64,000 nt of DNA from Bryum argenteum (GCA_037043015.1 CM073324.1:16396597-16460596); one strand, 5' to 3'. Counted from the first letter of the stretch, positions 1-13,853 are shown. Program-made: numbers and translations. The notes: generated from the letters alone by a model not told the origin.

Positions 1-2480
1 CTTAGTGAAAGCTCTAACATTGATTTCTTTATCCCCATTATATTTCTTCATTTAAATGTTAAATCTCCAACATTAATTTCTTTATCCCCATTATATTTCT
101 TCATTTAAATGTTAAATCTCCAACATTAATTTCTTTATCCCCATTATCTTTCTTCATTTAAACAAATGAAACATGGAAATTACATTACAAAGTAAGAGCA
201 AAGTAGCAACATATATAGAATTATCTATTTATTTGTTGCTTAGCTTTCTATTAAATGTAAAAGTAGTGACAATGGTTACAAAAAAGCTCCAAGAGTGAAT
301 ACTCCATTATCTTTATCCATTCAAATATGTAGTGACAGAGAAGGTGTATTACAAAAGTGATAGCAAGTCTCTCTGGCGTTGCAATGGCAGCCTCATGGTA
401 TCGGATTTAAAAATCTTGTAAAGCACGTGGTTTTTTTTAGGTTAATCTAAGCTCTAGTGTAATCTTAATCACCAATCTCAGTCTTGCATAAATAGTAAAA
501 TGAAGCTAACCAAGAGGGGTTTTCCGGCAAAATCTCAACGCAAAATATATCCTTCTTCGTCGATGCCACAACTGCGATGAACGGCGAACTTAGATCCAGG
601 CTTCTAATATAGTTATGGCGGCCTTCACACACCACCAAGCATCACTTATCGACGTCGTAAAATATTTTTCATACAAATTAAATATGAAAAAAATTGAGGA
701 GCAATGTAGGAAAGAAAGTAATGAAGCTAAGTGCAGTTATTGGCAAGAAATGAGTGTGGTATAACTCTAAGGTTTTCCACGTTATAAATATACATCAAGA
801 GTAATAAATGTAAAAAAAAATCATGGCGAGTGCCATTGTAAACTTACATTTATTCAGAATGGTCAAGACTTGCATATTTTGAAGAGATCATCTCCCACTG
901 TGTACCATTTCACTCTGGTGTCTACTAGCACGAAAATATGCGGCCGCAAGTTCTAGCCTCGAATTCACATCCATTTCTCTTATTTCTTGTGTTTTAGAAA
1001 AATGTTTAGGGCTTTCTACAACGTTCCTCTCAATCATTAATGTTTGTGATTCGGTATACATTTCATTAATGTCGCATGAATTTAGACGTTGTCGCATGAA
1101 TTTATTTCTTTTAATGCAAACGACTCATTTTCTTCCTAAACATCATCCTCTCCTACAAAATCCTCTAGTAGTAACGAGGCCGTTAGATCTGACTGCTTAG
1201 TTGTGCCACGACACTGATCAACATCAGATGACTTTGGCACCTCACCTCTCCTTCTCTCAAAGCGTCTCTCCTTCTGCCTTTGATATTTGAGGTGTTTTCT
1301 AATGTGTTTGTAAATATTATTTTTAACTCATTTATATGGCTCTCCTCTACTTTGTTTTTTTAATTCTTATAATGACACTAAATAATCTCCTCTGATATTT
1401 GAGGTGTTTTCTAATGTGTTTGTAAATATTATTTTTAACTCATTTATATGGCTCTCCTCTACTTTGTTTTTTTAATTCTTATAACGACACCGAATAATCT
1501 CAATGCTATAAAAGTATCATATAAAGCTTTTCGACGATTACATTACTAATTGAATATAAAATATAAAAGGAGTAATGGAATGCTCCAATAGTAACTTCTC
1601 TATTCACATTATCCTTCTCCACCTACCCCAACCTATTAAATATATAAGTAGCTTTGTGAAAGTTCGAACATTGATTTCTTTATCTCCATTATCATTCTCC
1701 ATTTAAATGTGAAAGCTCGAACATCGATTTCTTTATCCCCATTTTCTTTCTTCATTTAAATGTTAAAGCTCCAACATTAATTTCTTCATCCTCATTATCT
1801 TTCTTTATTTAAAAAAATGAACATGGAAGTTACATTACACAAGTAAGAGCAAAGTAGCAATATGTACAGAATTATCTATTGATTTGTTGCTTAGCTCTCT
1901 ACTAAATGTGTAAGAAGTAACAATGGTTACAAGAAAGCTCCAAGAGTGAATTCTTCATTATCTTTATCCATTCAAACATGTAGTGATAGAGATGGTGTAT
2001 TGCATAAGTGAGAGCAAAGTACTAGTATGTACAAGGCTATTTGTTTGTTCATTGTTAAGCTCTTCTTATTAAATATATAAGAAATCATAGTTGTTACTTG
2101 AAAGCTATAATAGTAAATTTTTTATCTTCATAATCTCTTTTATCTGAACAAATTGAAACATTGAAAATAAGAGATGTAAATATGTAAGCAATGAGAGTTT
2201 TTACCTCGAAGCCCCAACAATAAATTTTTTATGTTCATCATCCTTGTCCATTCGAATAGACAAAGACATTGAAGTTATATTGCACAACCAAAAGTAAAGT
2301 ATCAATTTGTAAATTGCACAAGTAAAAGTGAAGTATCAATATGTGCAAGATTATCTATGTCTTTGTTGTTAGATTTTACCCATTGAATATATAACAATGA
2401 TAATTGTTACTATAGAGCCCTAACAGTGAATTCTCTATCCATTCAAAAAGATTACGAGTTATATTGCATAACTAGAAGCA
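1..2480. repeat. AT-rich degenerate repeat field
   Basis: There is no convincing gene here. A unit of about 53 bp, with the core CTTTATCCCCATTATNTTTC, is tandem at 1-165. The whole segment 1-360 recurs in diverged form at about 1655-2020, and weaker copies continue to about 2450. A separate tandem pair of about 114 bp lies at 1281-1394 and 1396-1505, starting TGATATTTGAGGTG. The pattern suggests old amplified non-coding DNA or a decayed transposon. Short ORFs here are not supported. Confidence 0.6.
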
Positions 2481-2504
2481 AAGTAGCCACATATATGAAG
2501 ACTT

Positions 2505-3190
2505 TTGTTTTTTCAAAGTGTTGTAGCTACAATAGGTGTAACAACTACATTTATCTGCCTTCAGGTCGCTCTTGTTAGACCCACAATAAAAGCACAAATT
2601 TGTTTTCTTGGGGTGACAATTATGACTATCCTCCTTAACGTAGTTGGTAGTGCAATTTATATAACAAGCAGGAGAACTACATTATCTTCTTGACGAACCT
2701 TATTGTGATAGTTGGTAGTGCAATTTAGACAATAAGCAGGAGAACTACATTATCTTCTTGACAAACCTTATTGTGCATTCTCTGTTTCTAGAGTTCTAAG
2801 GTCTCTCACAACCTTCTCCTTCTTCTACAAGCTGCAAATTCAGGGTAAGCGTAACTCTCATTTTTAATTATTTTAACCCAAATGCAAAGTTGTGCACAAC
2901 TTTTTATCAAGTGTTATTTAATACATGCTAAGGTGCAATGAAATCTCCTTCTTCATTATCCTGATTACGGTTATGGATCATGTAAGCAGGCAACATGGAA
3001 GCAATTGTCAAGGTTGAGTTTCTACCGAGGCACTATTTGGGATTGCAGCTGGCATCGATTTACTTGCCTTCACGTCAGGTTGCTCTTGTTACACCCACAA
3101 TAAAAGCACAAATTTGTTTCCTTAGGGTGAAAATTATGATTATCATTCTCAATGCAATTGGTACTGCAATTTCGACAACAAACAACACTT
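2505..3190 (+). repeat. duplicated ~95-bp segment with coding-like look
   Basis: Segments 2563-2660 and 3073-3170 are diverged copies of each other. Both translate to a hydrophobic stretch built around PTIKAQICFL followed by an ILLN or ILNA motif. Between them a segment of about 68 bp, starting GTTGGTAGTGCAATTT, is tandemly repeated at 2643-2775. I do not recognise the peptide. It could be a remnant of duplicated exons or chance translation of a repeat. Confidence 0.35.
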
Positions 3191-4378
3191 AAAATCCAAT
3201 AAAATTCCTTCTACTTATTTAACAAAGAGGTTTTTTGCTACTAATGTGATTATTATTCCAAAATAATTTAAATTTTAAAAATGAAATCAAGATTCTTATT
3301 TTATTTGATTAAAAGTTTACTCTTCGTCTAAAAGAAATCGATTTTCTTCTGAAAAATATTCGATTGGAGACCTCACCACCTACTTGTGCCCCTCATCATC
3401 AACAGGGTTTAGTCGGCGATTTCGTCGAAGATTGCAACGAAGAAGGCGTCGCCGACGAACGTGAGCAATTCGTCGTCGTTATCGTCACTCACGCTCAAAA
3501 GCCCTTCTATGGCTGCGTAACTACTGATCGAGGAAAGACTTTTCCACGAACAACTTCCGGAAATTGCAACGATCGAACGAACATTGCACGCTTCTCATTC
3601 TAAAGCATTCTTTGCGACCTACATACCAAATTTCCGGTCACTGGCCATGGTTTTGGATTGCGTGTGCTTCAATCGTATTTTCAGTGGAAGCATCCTAAGA
3701 GAAAGACTTTCCCAGCAAACGCGTCCAAACACCTTCTGGAAGACGAATCAGCGTTCATATTTTCGCTCTCATACTCCTATGAGTTCCGTTTATTGGCTGT
3801 GTTCGAAGACCTAATTCTTCGAATGAGGAGGATTGAACTAGCACGGAACAGAGTACGTCAAGCCATGAAAACTTTGAGAGTTGCATTGTTCTGTTTGATT
3901 TGTTGTTGCACAGAACGATGTTTAAAATTCTAGCTGTGACATGGTCTCCTCGACTTCACTTTGTAAATAGAAAGTTCTTGATCGTCAAGGGTGTAATAAT
4001 TCCTTGCACTGGCGGTACAGAGCCTCTAGAATTCCTACCATGAGAGAAAGTGACAGGCCACGGGAGCGTGATTCTTTCATTATATTTAGTTTTCTCGATA
4101 GGAACGAAACATTGTCACAGATTAGGAACGAGATTTTGAGGAGGAGTAGTGTGGGATTGATAACTTCGACAGGGCGTAAATTCCTCGTTCACGGAGGTTC
4201 TTAATTTGCTAATCAGTTTTAACTTGAAAGTACATACGCGCTCCCAAAAATGAGTGGCTATATGAAAGAATCGGATTGCAGAATTGTCTATGTTGTGTTC
4301 ATTTTCGTCTTTGGATGCTCCGACAGACTCTGTAATGTTGAAGGAGGTTCTGGGAGTTGATATTTGGAAAGATTAGCG
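3191..4378. other. upstream region of the DUF726 gene
   Basis: This stretch precedes the DUF726 start codon. Several 60-90 codon ORFs overlap each other in different frames and none resembles a known protein. It probably holds the promoter and 5' untranslated region, possibly with a 5' intron, but I cannot place a transcription start. Confidence 0.3.
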
Positions 4379-7300
4379 ATGGCGGACCTCAGTAGTGTGC
4401 ATCGTTACGCTGCTGGTGGACTTTTTGCCCTCGCCTTAAGCCAAGCTCAAATTCAGCAGGAGACTGCATTTGAACTCATACGGGATGTTGATTCGGACGA
4501 TCGGCAGTCTGATAATGGATTTTTCGACGAGGACACGACTTCATGGAGCTCCCCGGACTTTGGACTGTTGCGGCATGTTTTCAGGTTGATCATCCTTCAA
4601 GGTTCTTGCTTTGGGTGTTCAAATGTCATATCACATGATTTCACCTGTTTTCTTCGTAGAGAGATGGCTCGTTTTCAATTGTCCAAGACATCAGTCTTCG
4701 TTCAGGACATGTGAACTGTTGCATTTGACAGTAGGATTCGTAATAATGAGTACATCTCGAGATACAGGCTCTTTTCATCTGTAATAGGTCAACAGGTACA
4801 GGAAATAGTTCAAGTTATGCTTTTCACTTCTGTATACGTATCGTCACTCAACAATTGCAGTAAACGTAGCCGTCGGTTTGTTGTCTGTGTCTCGAATTCT
4901 GGAGATTTGACGGCTAGTTTGAATGACGCAGGTTCTTAGAAATAGATGAGAAGGCATGGATTGGGCTGGAGATTACGTCCATGTCTCCGGGTGGGAAGCA
5001 TCAAATTGGAGCAGTAAGCTTGTAGACTCACTTTGATTCGCTATTGATTTTAAGGTCTTTTATCCTTTCATCCAGAGCATTCAGCTCGGCGTTGTTTTTT
5101 TTTAAATAGTACTTCACAGCATATTTTGCGTAGATTTCTGACTAAGACATTGCCATCCAGTTCTTGAGATTGCTATCAGAAGAAGACAGTGACGCTTCAT
5201 CAAGTAGTGGAGTTCGACAGACGACGAATAGTGCAGAAACATCAAGAAATGTTCGCCACGGAGGTATTGAAATACTTGAAATCTGTAATCTTGTCTTTCA
5301 TTTTCTCTGTTTAAGTTCTCTCTCGTAACAAGTTCCGGGTTAGCCAATCCACATGTAGATGCCCTGCTCGCCTTTGGAGCATTTACCTTAAGATAGTGTT
5401 TTGTGGAGATCCAGAATATTGTCAGACTGGCAATTGTACCGATTTTCACTGGTACATTCGATCCTGCTCTTGTGGTGTGATTCTTCTTGCTGAGATTTGG
5501 AATTGGCTATTGAAATACTGAAATAGATATTATAGTGTAGAAGTTTGAATCGATGCGTCTGTGCATTTCTTGGTGTTACTTGCTTCGTATTTTGGATTTA
5601 TCAATGATTAATGAAAAGGGGAAAAACGCAGAGCAGGAACCGGGAATGTCCTCTGAATACAATAGCAGGTTCAGTGAAGCCGAGGTTATGACGAAGCAAA
5701 GAAAGATTGCAGTAATGCATGAGTTGCTGAGTGCGTGCGTCTCTGACGTTCCTGAGGACAAAGGATTGAAGGTGTCAAAGTTTGGCTACGATGCACGCCA
5801 ACGTGTAGCTCTACGCTTACTTGCTCTTTGGCTCAATATCGAATGGAGCAAAGTGGTGCGTACAAGTTCCTCCCATTTCCGTTGTTTCAGCTAATGTATC
5901 GATTCTGGTACGACCACGAAATAGGAGTTTGAATCCTATTGTTGATTATATCAACTTCACATCACAACGTATATTCCACTGTCATCTATCTTGACCACCT
6001 CTAATCCCCGCATTGTCCATTTAAGGAACTTATGTGATTGTTCTATCAGAACAATATTTACTCCGTTTGTTTGTGATGCGGACAGCCCTGTGCGTGGTTG
6101 AATTCTTTCATTTGCAGATTGTTAGTTACTCTTTGTATTGGTCCCTCTATTGTGTATATATGTTCATCTTACAGATAAAATGATTTCAGGTGAACTTGGA
6201 GCTAATGGTAGCTCATATGGCTATGGCCGCTCAAAAGGAAAGGGAACAACATCATCACGACGATGAGGAAGTAGCAAAAAGTAGGTGGCGGAAACTAAAA
6301 AGAGGCAGTTTGATTGGTGGGGCAGCCGTTACTGGAGGAGTACTTTTGGCAATTACTGGAGGTAACGCGTTCAGATATTTCATGCTCAGATTGTAATATA
6401 AGGGTTGTCGCTGTTTGACATGAAAGCCATTTGCACAGCTCCTCATTCTTGTTTCCATCAGTTCAACTGCCTGTTATTCTTGGCATGAAACAATCTTGCA
6501 CCTTTAGAAGTCACTGGTTCCTATTGGTTATATGCGGCTGCTGCTGCTTGTAAGGATCGATAGTCGGTGGTTTTGGTGCCTGTGTAACTGCATAATATAT
6601 GTTGGAGTATGTTGGAGTAATATATGTATACATATAATTAGAAAACTATATTAGAAAACTTGATTACCTGTGTTGCACGAAATCTCACATGTTCGTTTTG
6701 CAACAGGACTGGCAGCTCCAGCAATAGCAGCTGGTATGGCTGCTGTTGGAACCGCAGTACCTGCCCTTGGAGCCGGTGGACTAGCAGCAGCTGCTGCAAT
6801 GGCGGGCACCACAATGGGTGGTGTCGCCGTTGCAGCGTCCTTTGGAGGTACTCTTGCTTAACCAGCTCGAGGTCCAAGGTGCTTCTTATGAGCTCTTAGG
6901 AAATTTTCAATTTCTGAGTTTACCTGCCACTTCTAAGCGTCCACTCAACAAAGTCAGCTTCACTAAGATATGATTGGGAATGTATTAAACTCTCAATACT
7001 GCAATCCTAGAAGATGTGGAAACCAATTAACCAGGCATTTTTATAGAATGATTCTCTTCTGATACAGCTGCTGGAGCGGGTTTGACTGGCTTTAAGATGG
7101 CCCGAAGAACTGGTGGAATTGAGGAGTTCCAGTTTGAGCCGATAGGAGAGAATCATCAGCAGGGGGTGCGTTTGTTTGTCTAGTTGGTTTTCCTTCTTTG
7201 TGGGCTCAAACTTTTGTATACAACTGTTACCATGAGGATGCACTGGCCTGGATAGTTCTCCTCCATTACGGTTGAACTAGTTTTAGGCTCCGATGATCTA

Positions 7301-9879
7301 CTGTGTACAATATTATTAACTCCTCGAGTCTTGATTTCAGAGACTAGCTGTTGCGATTCTTGTTACCGGTATTGCTTTTGATCCATATGATTATATTGAG
7401 CCATGGGAAGGTCCAGACGCAGACTTGGAAAGGTACCTCACTTGCCTTGCAACTTCTACTATAGCTTGATTGTCTTTCGATCTTCGTTCTATGATATCAA
7501 GCCCTGAAACCGTTAGCTGCTCTGCTTCACTCTGCGTTTAAAATATCGTCCATGCTTCCTACACTGCCCTTTTACTTGTCTGAGTAGTTGACTACAACTC
7601 TTCATGTGAAGCTACAACGCTTGCATACAACATTAGCTCAGAGAACAAGTTTGTGGTAAGTATCCAGCTGTTTTTGATTTAGGGGTGTGTTACAGATATG
7701 CTCTTTTTTGGGAGTCTGAACACATTTTGGCAGTCAGTACCGCCATCCAAGACTGGCTTACCTCCAGTAAGTTGTTTTCTGCTCCATATCATCATTCTTT
7801 TGTTCTTAGAGAAGGAAATCGGTAGTCATTCTGCATGCGCAGAGCATGGTACCAACATATATCCTGGTTGATGTGATATTGTATAACCTTGATTGGTATT
7901 GTAACATATGCTTCATTTGTGGCTTATCAGATGTGGCGCTTCAGCTAATGTCACGGGGAGCAATGTATACCGTTCTTGGCAGCCTCGTTGCTGCACTGGC
8001 GTGGCCTGCTACTCTGCTTAGTGCAACTGATTTCATCGACAGCAAGTGGACGATTGCTATTGATAGGTTTGACCCTTACTTATTTCAGTCTACGCTTTTT
8101 ATTCCACTGACGGGGACTTTCTCTTCCCAGGTCTATCATTTCATTTTGATTATCACACTTTTACAGTTTCAGTGTGAGTTACAGTATGTGGTCTGGACAT
8201 GTAGGTCTGATAAAGTTGGAAAAATATTGGCAAAAGTTCTTCTGAAAGGTGCTCAGGGAAACAGGTAATATCTCTCTTTACCTGGTTCACGAGAGCGTTG
8301 GTGCCTCTACATTTTCTAGTCGGTTCCTTTCAACAGCTTTGGCTTGTAATCAGGAACTTATCGACTGTGTTTGACGCTTGTTAATTTCTGGAAAAACAAA
8401 GATAGCAGTGATGAAGATCTTATGACATAATAGTGAATGTTTCTATCTCTGTGCAGACCAGTAACTCTGATGGGGTTCTCTCTAGGTGCCCGGGTCATAT
8501 TTTCATGCTTGGAGGAACTGGCAAAGCTGGGAAATCATGGTATGCGACTAAATTTTTCATTTTGAGGTTAGGCCAGACGTGGTTTTGAAATCTGGTGATA
8601 TGCAGTTTCACATTCTTCAAGAGTGATGAATGACTGAATTGAGAATATGTAGGTGGAATAATTGAGCGCGTAGTATTACTTGGAGCTCCTCTCATCCTCA
8701 ACAAAGCGCGGTGGAAGATAGTGCGGCAGGTTGTTTTTCAGCCGTTTGTACTTGCTAGTTATAGAAGTCTATGTCCATTGATCCATCTTGTTATAAAATT
8801 CTATATGTTATGATCCGTGTTGCATGCAATTCATCCGCTATATGCTAGCTTATTGCTGTTACTGCATATTGTCGAAGTAGTATGCTATGAACCATTTCAT
8901 TTTATCACGCGGAAAAGTATTAAGTTATGTATCTTCTCTGTTAACCGCACAACTTTGCAACTTCTTACAAGGTAGAACTGGAAACAGGTTGTTGCAGGAC
9001 GTTTCGTTAATGGTTATTCCACCAACGACTGGATGCTCGGTGTGGTGTACAGAGCTAAGTGAGTTTTTCTCCTTCGCAGAAACTCTCTCTCTGGGATTTT
9101 GTTGACAGCTACTGTTGAAGAATTTACAACTGATTACTGCACTAAGTTGTAATCTTATCATGCTTCTCGGTTGCGAATTCTCAAGGTTCAACTGGTCCCC
9201 TTGTCGGTTTCGAGGATTTAAGATGTCGCTTAGCCTTAGCTATGCGAGGCTTAGCATAAACAAGTGCTTCAATACTTTCCTCTCTGCTTAGGAACTATGT
9301 CTCACATCTGCACATAATAGCCCCATCCGTTTTGACCGATATTGTTCACACCGTCGTGGTGATTTCTCTGCAGTTTTCTCTCACAAGGTCTGGCAGGACT
9401 CCAAGCGGTGGATGTTCCTGGTATCGAAAATGTACGTGATACTAACTCAAATCTGATCTTGTTCTTAGTGCTAGCCCCAGATCGTCCCGTCATTTGGTGC
9501 ACCATGGTAGCAATTTCTCCATAGCTTCTTAATACGTAATCTTATGTCGTAGACAGGCTGTTGCACCGGGTAAGTAGGAGGAATCACTTCAAGGGCAAAT
9601 ACCCTACCTCAAGGGCAGTTCAAAAGTTAAATTATTGAAGTACGGTACTGTCATCCTCTGGATATCCTCTTGAGTGGTCATGCGGTGTCCTGACCTAACT
9701 TCGATAAGATCTGTTGTGTGCAGGTGGATGTGACGGATCTAGTGAAAGGTCACTCCTCATATTTGGAGAAAGCGAGTACTATCATTCAGACTCTTGATAT
9801 GGATAGCTTCTATCCTACTCACGGCGGCAAGCTTCAGCAGCCAGCCCAACCCAGGACTGCAGAGCCTGACCTTTTGTAA
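4379..9879 (+). CDS. DUF726 / TMCO4-like alpha/beta hydrolase, 15 exons
   Basis: Predicted exons: 4379-4576, 5161-5263, 5632-5855, 6190-6361, 6707-6847, 7068-7165, 7341-7432, 7696-7766, 7931-8066, 8205-8264, 8457-8539, 8653-8729, 8988-9058, 9374-9431, 9724-9879. All join in frame with GT-AG introns and give about 579 residues. The middle has an Ala/Gly-rich hydrophobic segment (exons 4-5, GGAAVTGG then AAGMAAVGTAVPALGAGG) typical of the membrane region of this family. The hydrolase part shows the nucleophile elbow GFSLGA, the conserved GYSTNDWMLG segment with a likely catalytic Asp, and GHSSYL with a likely His near the C-terminus. The plant DUF726 family is uncharacterised but conserved, so membrane hydrolase or lipase-like activity is inferred. 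The first ATG (MADLSS) is chosen. Exon 1 and its donor at 4577 are the least certain part. Confidence 0.9.
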
Positions 9880-11386
9880 ATCATATTGTTGAAACGACCT
9901 GCTAGTCGAAGATCAGGAAGCTCCTACTCAAGAAATTTTTTTGGTTACAATGGTTTGTATATTTACACAGGCATTTGACTTTCCCTTCAGTATCACCAGG
10001 TTGGTATATCATTTCAGGTCTGCTTCTTCACTGCATGGGGAATATATTCATTCTTTTCTACTCAAAGCGGAAGGTCTCTCCATTTGACTTTCGTAGCACA
10101 TCATCGTTGTTGTGTCTATCTAATCAGTGACGTGTTTGCTTGATATAGATGTGGCAGCATCAATTTTCCTAAATTGGCAATATTGCTTGAGCTCACATGC
10201 AGATATGTAGATTGTAATCATGTAAATTGAGGTTGGGTGGACGTCTTTGTGTCAAGTTTCAGCCACTCAATATCATAGTTATATCACATTTGGTAATTTC
10301 TTCTCCACTCCTCATTTTTATCATTTCATGAAGATTTTATGTGAAATTTTTAGGCTATCACTGATACTATGTTCATTTTGTGTAAGCATAAAATACAAAA
10401 AATTAATACTCCACTACCAACATCTATAATTGAACCATATGGCGGGGCCACGTTTAAATAAACCCAACCTCTTCATTCACTCAATTGGAAAAAATCTAAA
10501 TAGTTTTGGATGCAATCACATGTGGTTTGAGGAAACGGGACGAGTATCCCCCAAGTGGCAAGCTAGACCCAAGCAAGGGGTATACTGGTGCCGTTTTATT
10601 ACATATGCACTAATGATTTTAACAAGGAGTATCAAGAATGGTATCTTTAATCTTAACAACCAATACTTCTGTCAAGTATGTAAATTTACCCCTCTCTTGA
10701 CAAGATTTCTACAAATGAGTGAATTCTATGAAAGTTGAACACATGGCTATTTTATGGGACGTGAGAAGGTAAACACCGCTTCATGCACTTCAATAGCCCT
10801 ACTAGTATGAGAAATGGAAACTCAAAGTTGAGATGGGGCATGCCTTTTGTAAAACTATTCAACACCAAAATTTGATTATATTATTGAATAGTCATTTGTA
10901 ATTGTATGAGTGTAACATACTATATGACTACTTGTTGTGAAAAGTCATGACCATAGTTGTATTTTGAGTGATTTTGAGTCACAAACTATGAAAACATGAC
11001 CATGTTGTGTTTTGATTGACGCAAATACTACCTTTTTAACGGGTTCTCTCAAAAAGCCTTTGACTTAACTAAAAGTCACCATCCTCCTAAATGCCCTATT
11101 CAAAGCCTCACCCTCATAAGTGAAAAGCGAGCTTGATCGAAAGGGTGTTTCGACTGGGTGTTTTGACTGGGTGTTTCGACTATTTGATTGGAATATTGGT
11201 TGTTAGATGTGATAAAACGATGACATCACAAAATTCATATTTACCAAATCTCGAAATTCCTATGGAACCCGGGGATTGGTTTAATTGGGCGCATGACAAA
11301 CCTTTTCCACTTCAATGATGACGTTGACACAAACACATGCTTGTTACAACTATTGAATCTCCTCCATATGATTTCATACCTCATAT
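9880..11386. other. 3' flank and AT-rich intergenic DNA
   Basis: This follows the DUF726 stop codon and should include its 3' untranslated region. ORFs at 10247-10738 and 11133-11318 have no recognisable domain and no coding-like context. I see nothing else. Confidence 0.4.
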
Positions 11387-12009
11387 GGGCAATGGTAAGC
11401 TTGGGGTATCACTTTTTGGACACACTAATTAGGTTATTTTTATTGAAAGCCTCCAAAGTTTGTCTAATTTAGTCATTTTAATCAAGTAAAAAGACCCTAA
11501 AATAGAAAATAAAATATCATGCACCTCACTGAAATCAAAGTATATATGCCTATAGATTTTCTTTTAGATTTTTTATTTTTTTTGGATCCATTCATAGATG
11601 AGGGAAAAAGTGCTGAATTTGGGGATTTGCAGGCATTATAGTGCACAATGAATTAATTTTTTTATTATTAAATAAATTATTTTGTATTCTATACAAGAAG
11701 ATGTAGTTCATATTCAAAAATTATATTAAAATAAAAATGGTTGATATTCCATTTGCTTGATTCAATGGATTTTAGATTATTGGGACATGACTTACTTTTT
11801 CAACTAAAAAATCAAATAAAATTACTTCAAAATATTTTTTTTAATTTTTAATTTTTTTTCTTGATACATTATAAGTATAGACAACTAAATCCACATCTAA
11901 TGAAGTCTTATTGTATTACAGTTTAAAAATGGATATGTTTGTCACACCAGCATAGAGTGCAATTGTTCATGGGACAACCTTTTTGGGTACCCCAACCAGA
12001 CTATCACCC
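11387..12009. mobile_element. 623-bp MITE, copy 1
   Basis: Non-coding, AT-rich element with imperfect terminal inverted repeats: GGGCAATGGT...TTGGGGTA on the left and TACCCCAA...ATCACCC on the right. It is flanked by ATAT at 11383-11386 and 12010-12013 (possibly ATATG, 5 bp). A second copy of exactly 623 bp lies at 50327-50949 with roughly a dozen substitutions between them. No transposase is encoded. The superfamily is not identifiable by eye. Confidence 0.9.
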
Positions 12010-12694
12010 ATATGGTCCCCTTTATCATTTAGTTGACACGAAAAAAAAAAAAAACTTGCAATAAATTTAATAAGTTCAATATCAACAATTGGGTGCATAA
12101 TAAATTGTTTTGATTCGAACAAGTACTTGGAATAAAATTGCTAAACTATGCACATGAAAGATTGTTTCAATTTCTATTACAAAGTTGTCACATTCAAATG
12201 AAACTCAAATTACCATTGCATGCGCCTTGTCCTGCCCATTCGATCGACCCCAAGCTTGCCAAAAACAACCCCTGCACTTAATAGTTCTAGAATCAAGCAA
12301 ATTGGCTATGATGTAAGATCAATAAAAACACCAACGCATATGGTATAGAATCGAGCAATGGACCAAGCTATGGCGGTGACAACATTGTACGTGTGCTCAG
12401 CACTAACGAGCGGTAATCGCTTCACGTCCATATTCGTGAAAGAGCCACAACAACATTCAATTGCTATGCGAGCGGCAAAAGGCAACTCGATTTTCTCAAA
12501 AGGCACGCAGTTCTTCAAGCTCGGAGGGCGACAAGAGGAGGAGGAAGAAGAGGAAGAGGAGTAGCCGCAATGTGTACGCAATTCTCTACTCAATGGGGAA
12601 GAAAAGACTAGGAGAAAGAGGAAGAAGAGGAGGAGGAGAAGTCGGAGTTCTATGGCACTCAACGGCTATGATTTGGTATTTGAAGGGCAACATA
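12010..12694. repeat. intergenic DNA with purine-rich simple repeat
   Basis: A GAG/GAA-rich microsatellite-like tract spans about 12533-12640. It creates Glu-rich or Ser-rich ORFs on both strands (12306-12662 region) that I regard as artefacts of composition. Nothing else is recognised. Confidence 0.5.
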
Positions 12695-13079
12695 AGGTAG
12701 AACCACCTATACTCGAACGCCCCCCCAAAAGCGTTCCCTATAAATGCATGCATTAACAAGCAAAGCCTCATCTATCACTGTACACACAAGATCCTATTTC
12801 TAAATAAAAATCTACACAAGGCATTCATTGATTGGCACAAGCCACCAAAAGGTGAGTTGTCCATGTGCACGCTTTTTGGAGGAGTCTATGTACATAAATA
12901 GGTGTCTAGTCATACAAACTTTGAAAATTCATAGCTTATTCATATAGAATGAGAAAAATATAGTTTCACTTGGGTTCACCTTTTCTTTTAATTGCTAATA
13001 CGCTATAAAAAAATCAGCATCTAAATCCCATTGAAAATAGGCTAATTCCTTAAATGCACGAAAATAGGTGGTTCCACCT
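12695..13079. mobile_element. candidate 385-bp MITE with TA flanks
   Basis: The ends are inverted: AGGTAGAACCACCTAT at 12695 and ATAGGTGGTTCCACCT ending at 13079. TA dinucleotides lie directly outside (12693-12694 and 13080-13081). This suggests a Tc1/mariner-type MITE, but the TIR is short and a second copy is not seen in the window. Confidence 0.5.
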
Positions 13080-13249
13080 TAGCAAAGTCCGGCCCTTCCT
13101 TCATCCCCTTCAATCCCCTTGCAATAAATCGCCAAACATGTGAGGTACATGCCATAAATAGAAATAAATGGCTATTACTAGCTAAATTTATTTTTGCAAT
13201 AATGAGAATATTTTAATGCACTGGATGTGTCAGATTGTGAGCTTCAACA

Positions 13250-13450
13250 GGCATCACTATCACCCAATGAGCAAGCCCCTGGCTAGCCAACTACAGATAA
13301 TTTCATGGCTAATTAGAAGAATGCTCAAGCTGGATCATTTCTACCAGCATAATTCCATCCAAGCACATGTGTCTGCTGCTAATTAGAAGAATGCCCCTCC
13401 CTCCCATACAAGTACATGATCATGCTGCTAATTAGAGGAATGCCCCTCCC
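13250..13450 (+). repeat. short direct repeats
   Basis: The motif CTGCTAATTAGA(A/G)GAATG followed by CCCCTCCCTCC occurs twice (about 13376 and 13424), with a partial copy at about 13311. Non-coding. The function is unknown. Confidence 0.5.
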
Positions 13451-13667
13451 TCCTTGCTCTTGCTCTGTCCTCCAGACTCCCCCCCCTTCTCAACTATCTT
13501 GATGGACACATGTGGAGGGCAATTGCAGGCAACCATTTTCCACGTCACTTTCTTTGCATGTGCTGCATCCCCATTGAAACCACCTTGCAATCTTCAGAAC
13601 CCATTGTAGTAAAATGAATTTGCAAATTGGTATAATAAATAGCTGGATTGGAGTTATTGTACTTTTT

Positions 13668-13677
13668 TATATATAGT
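13668..13677 (+). promoter_or_regulatory. TATA-box-like motif
   Basis: TTATATATAG lies about 55 bp upstream of the small ORF starting at 13731, with an initiator-friendly pyrimidine stretch between them. The spacing suits a plant core promoter, but activity is inferred only from sequence. Confidence 0.35.
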
Positions 13678-13730
13678 AGCCTATAGCCTCAGCAGCATAC
13701 CCCTTAGTCTCTAATACAATAGTGGTCAAC

Positions 13731-13853
13731 ATGGCCTCGGTTCCAGAAAATACCAAACAAAGTCATGAAAGTGGGCATAATCCTGAAATATCTAGAAGAA
13801 CCTCTAGGTGGACCACTGAATGGAGAGGGCATGGGGTGATAATAGAAACTTGA
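13731..13853 (+). CDS. small 40-residue ORF or truncated first exon
   Basis: It begins at an ATG downstream of the TATA-like motif and reads MASVPENTKQ... with a basic RRTSRW segment, ending at a TGA. I do not recognise it. The promoter-like context suggests the stub of a transposon-derived gene whose downstream part is lost. It may equally be non-coding. Confidence 0.2.
   Translation: MASVPENTKQSHESGHNPEISRRTSRWTTEWRGHGVIIET

Noticed and set aside
12306-12662. 118-codon minus-strand ORF with poly-Ser and a hydrophobic start resembling a signal peptide
   Set aside because: Created by a GAG/GAA microsatellite; the rest has no recognisable domain.
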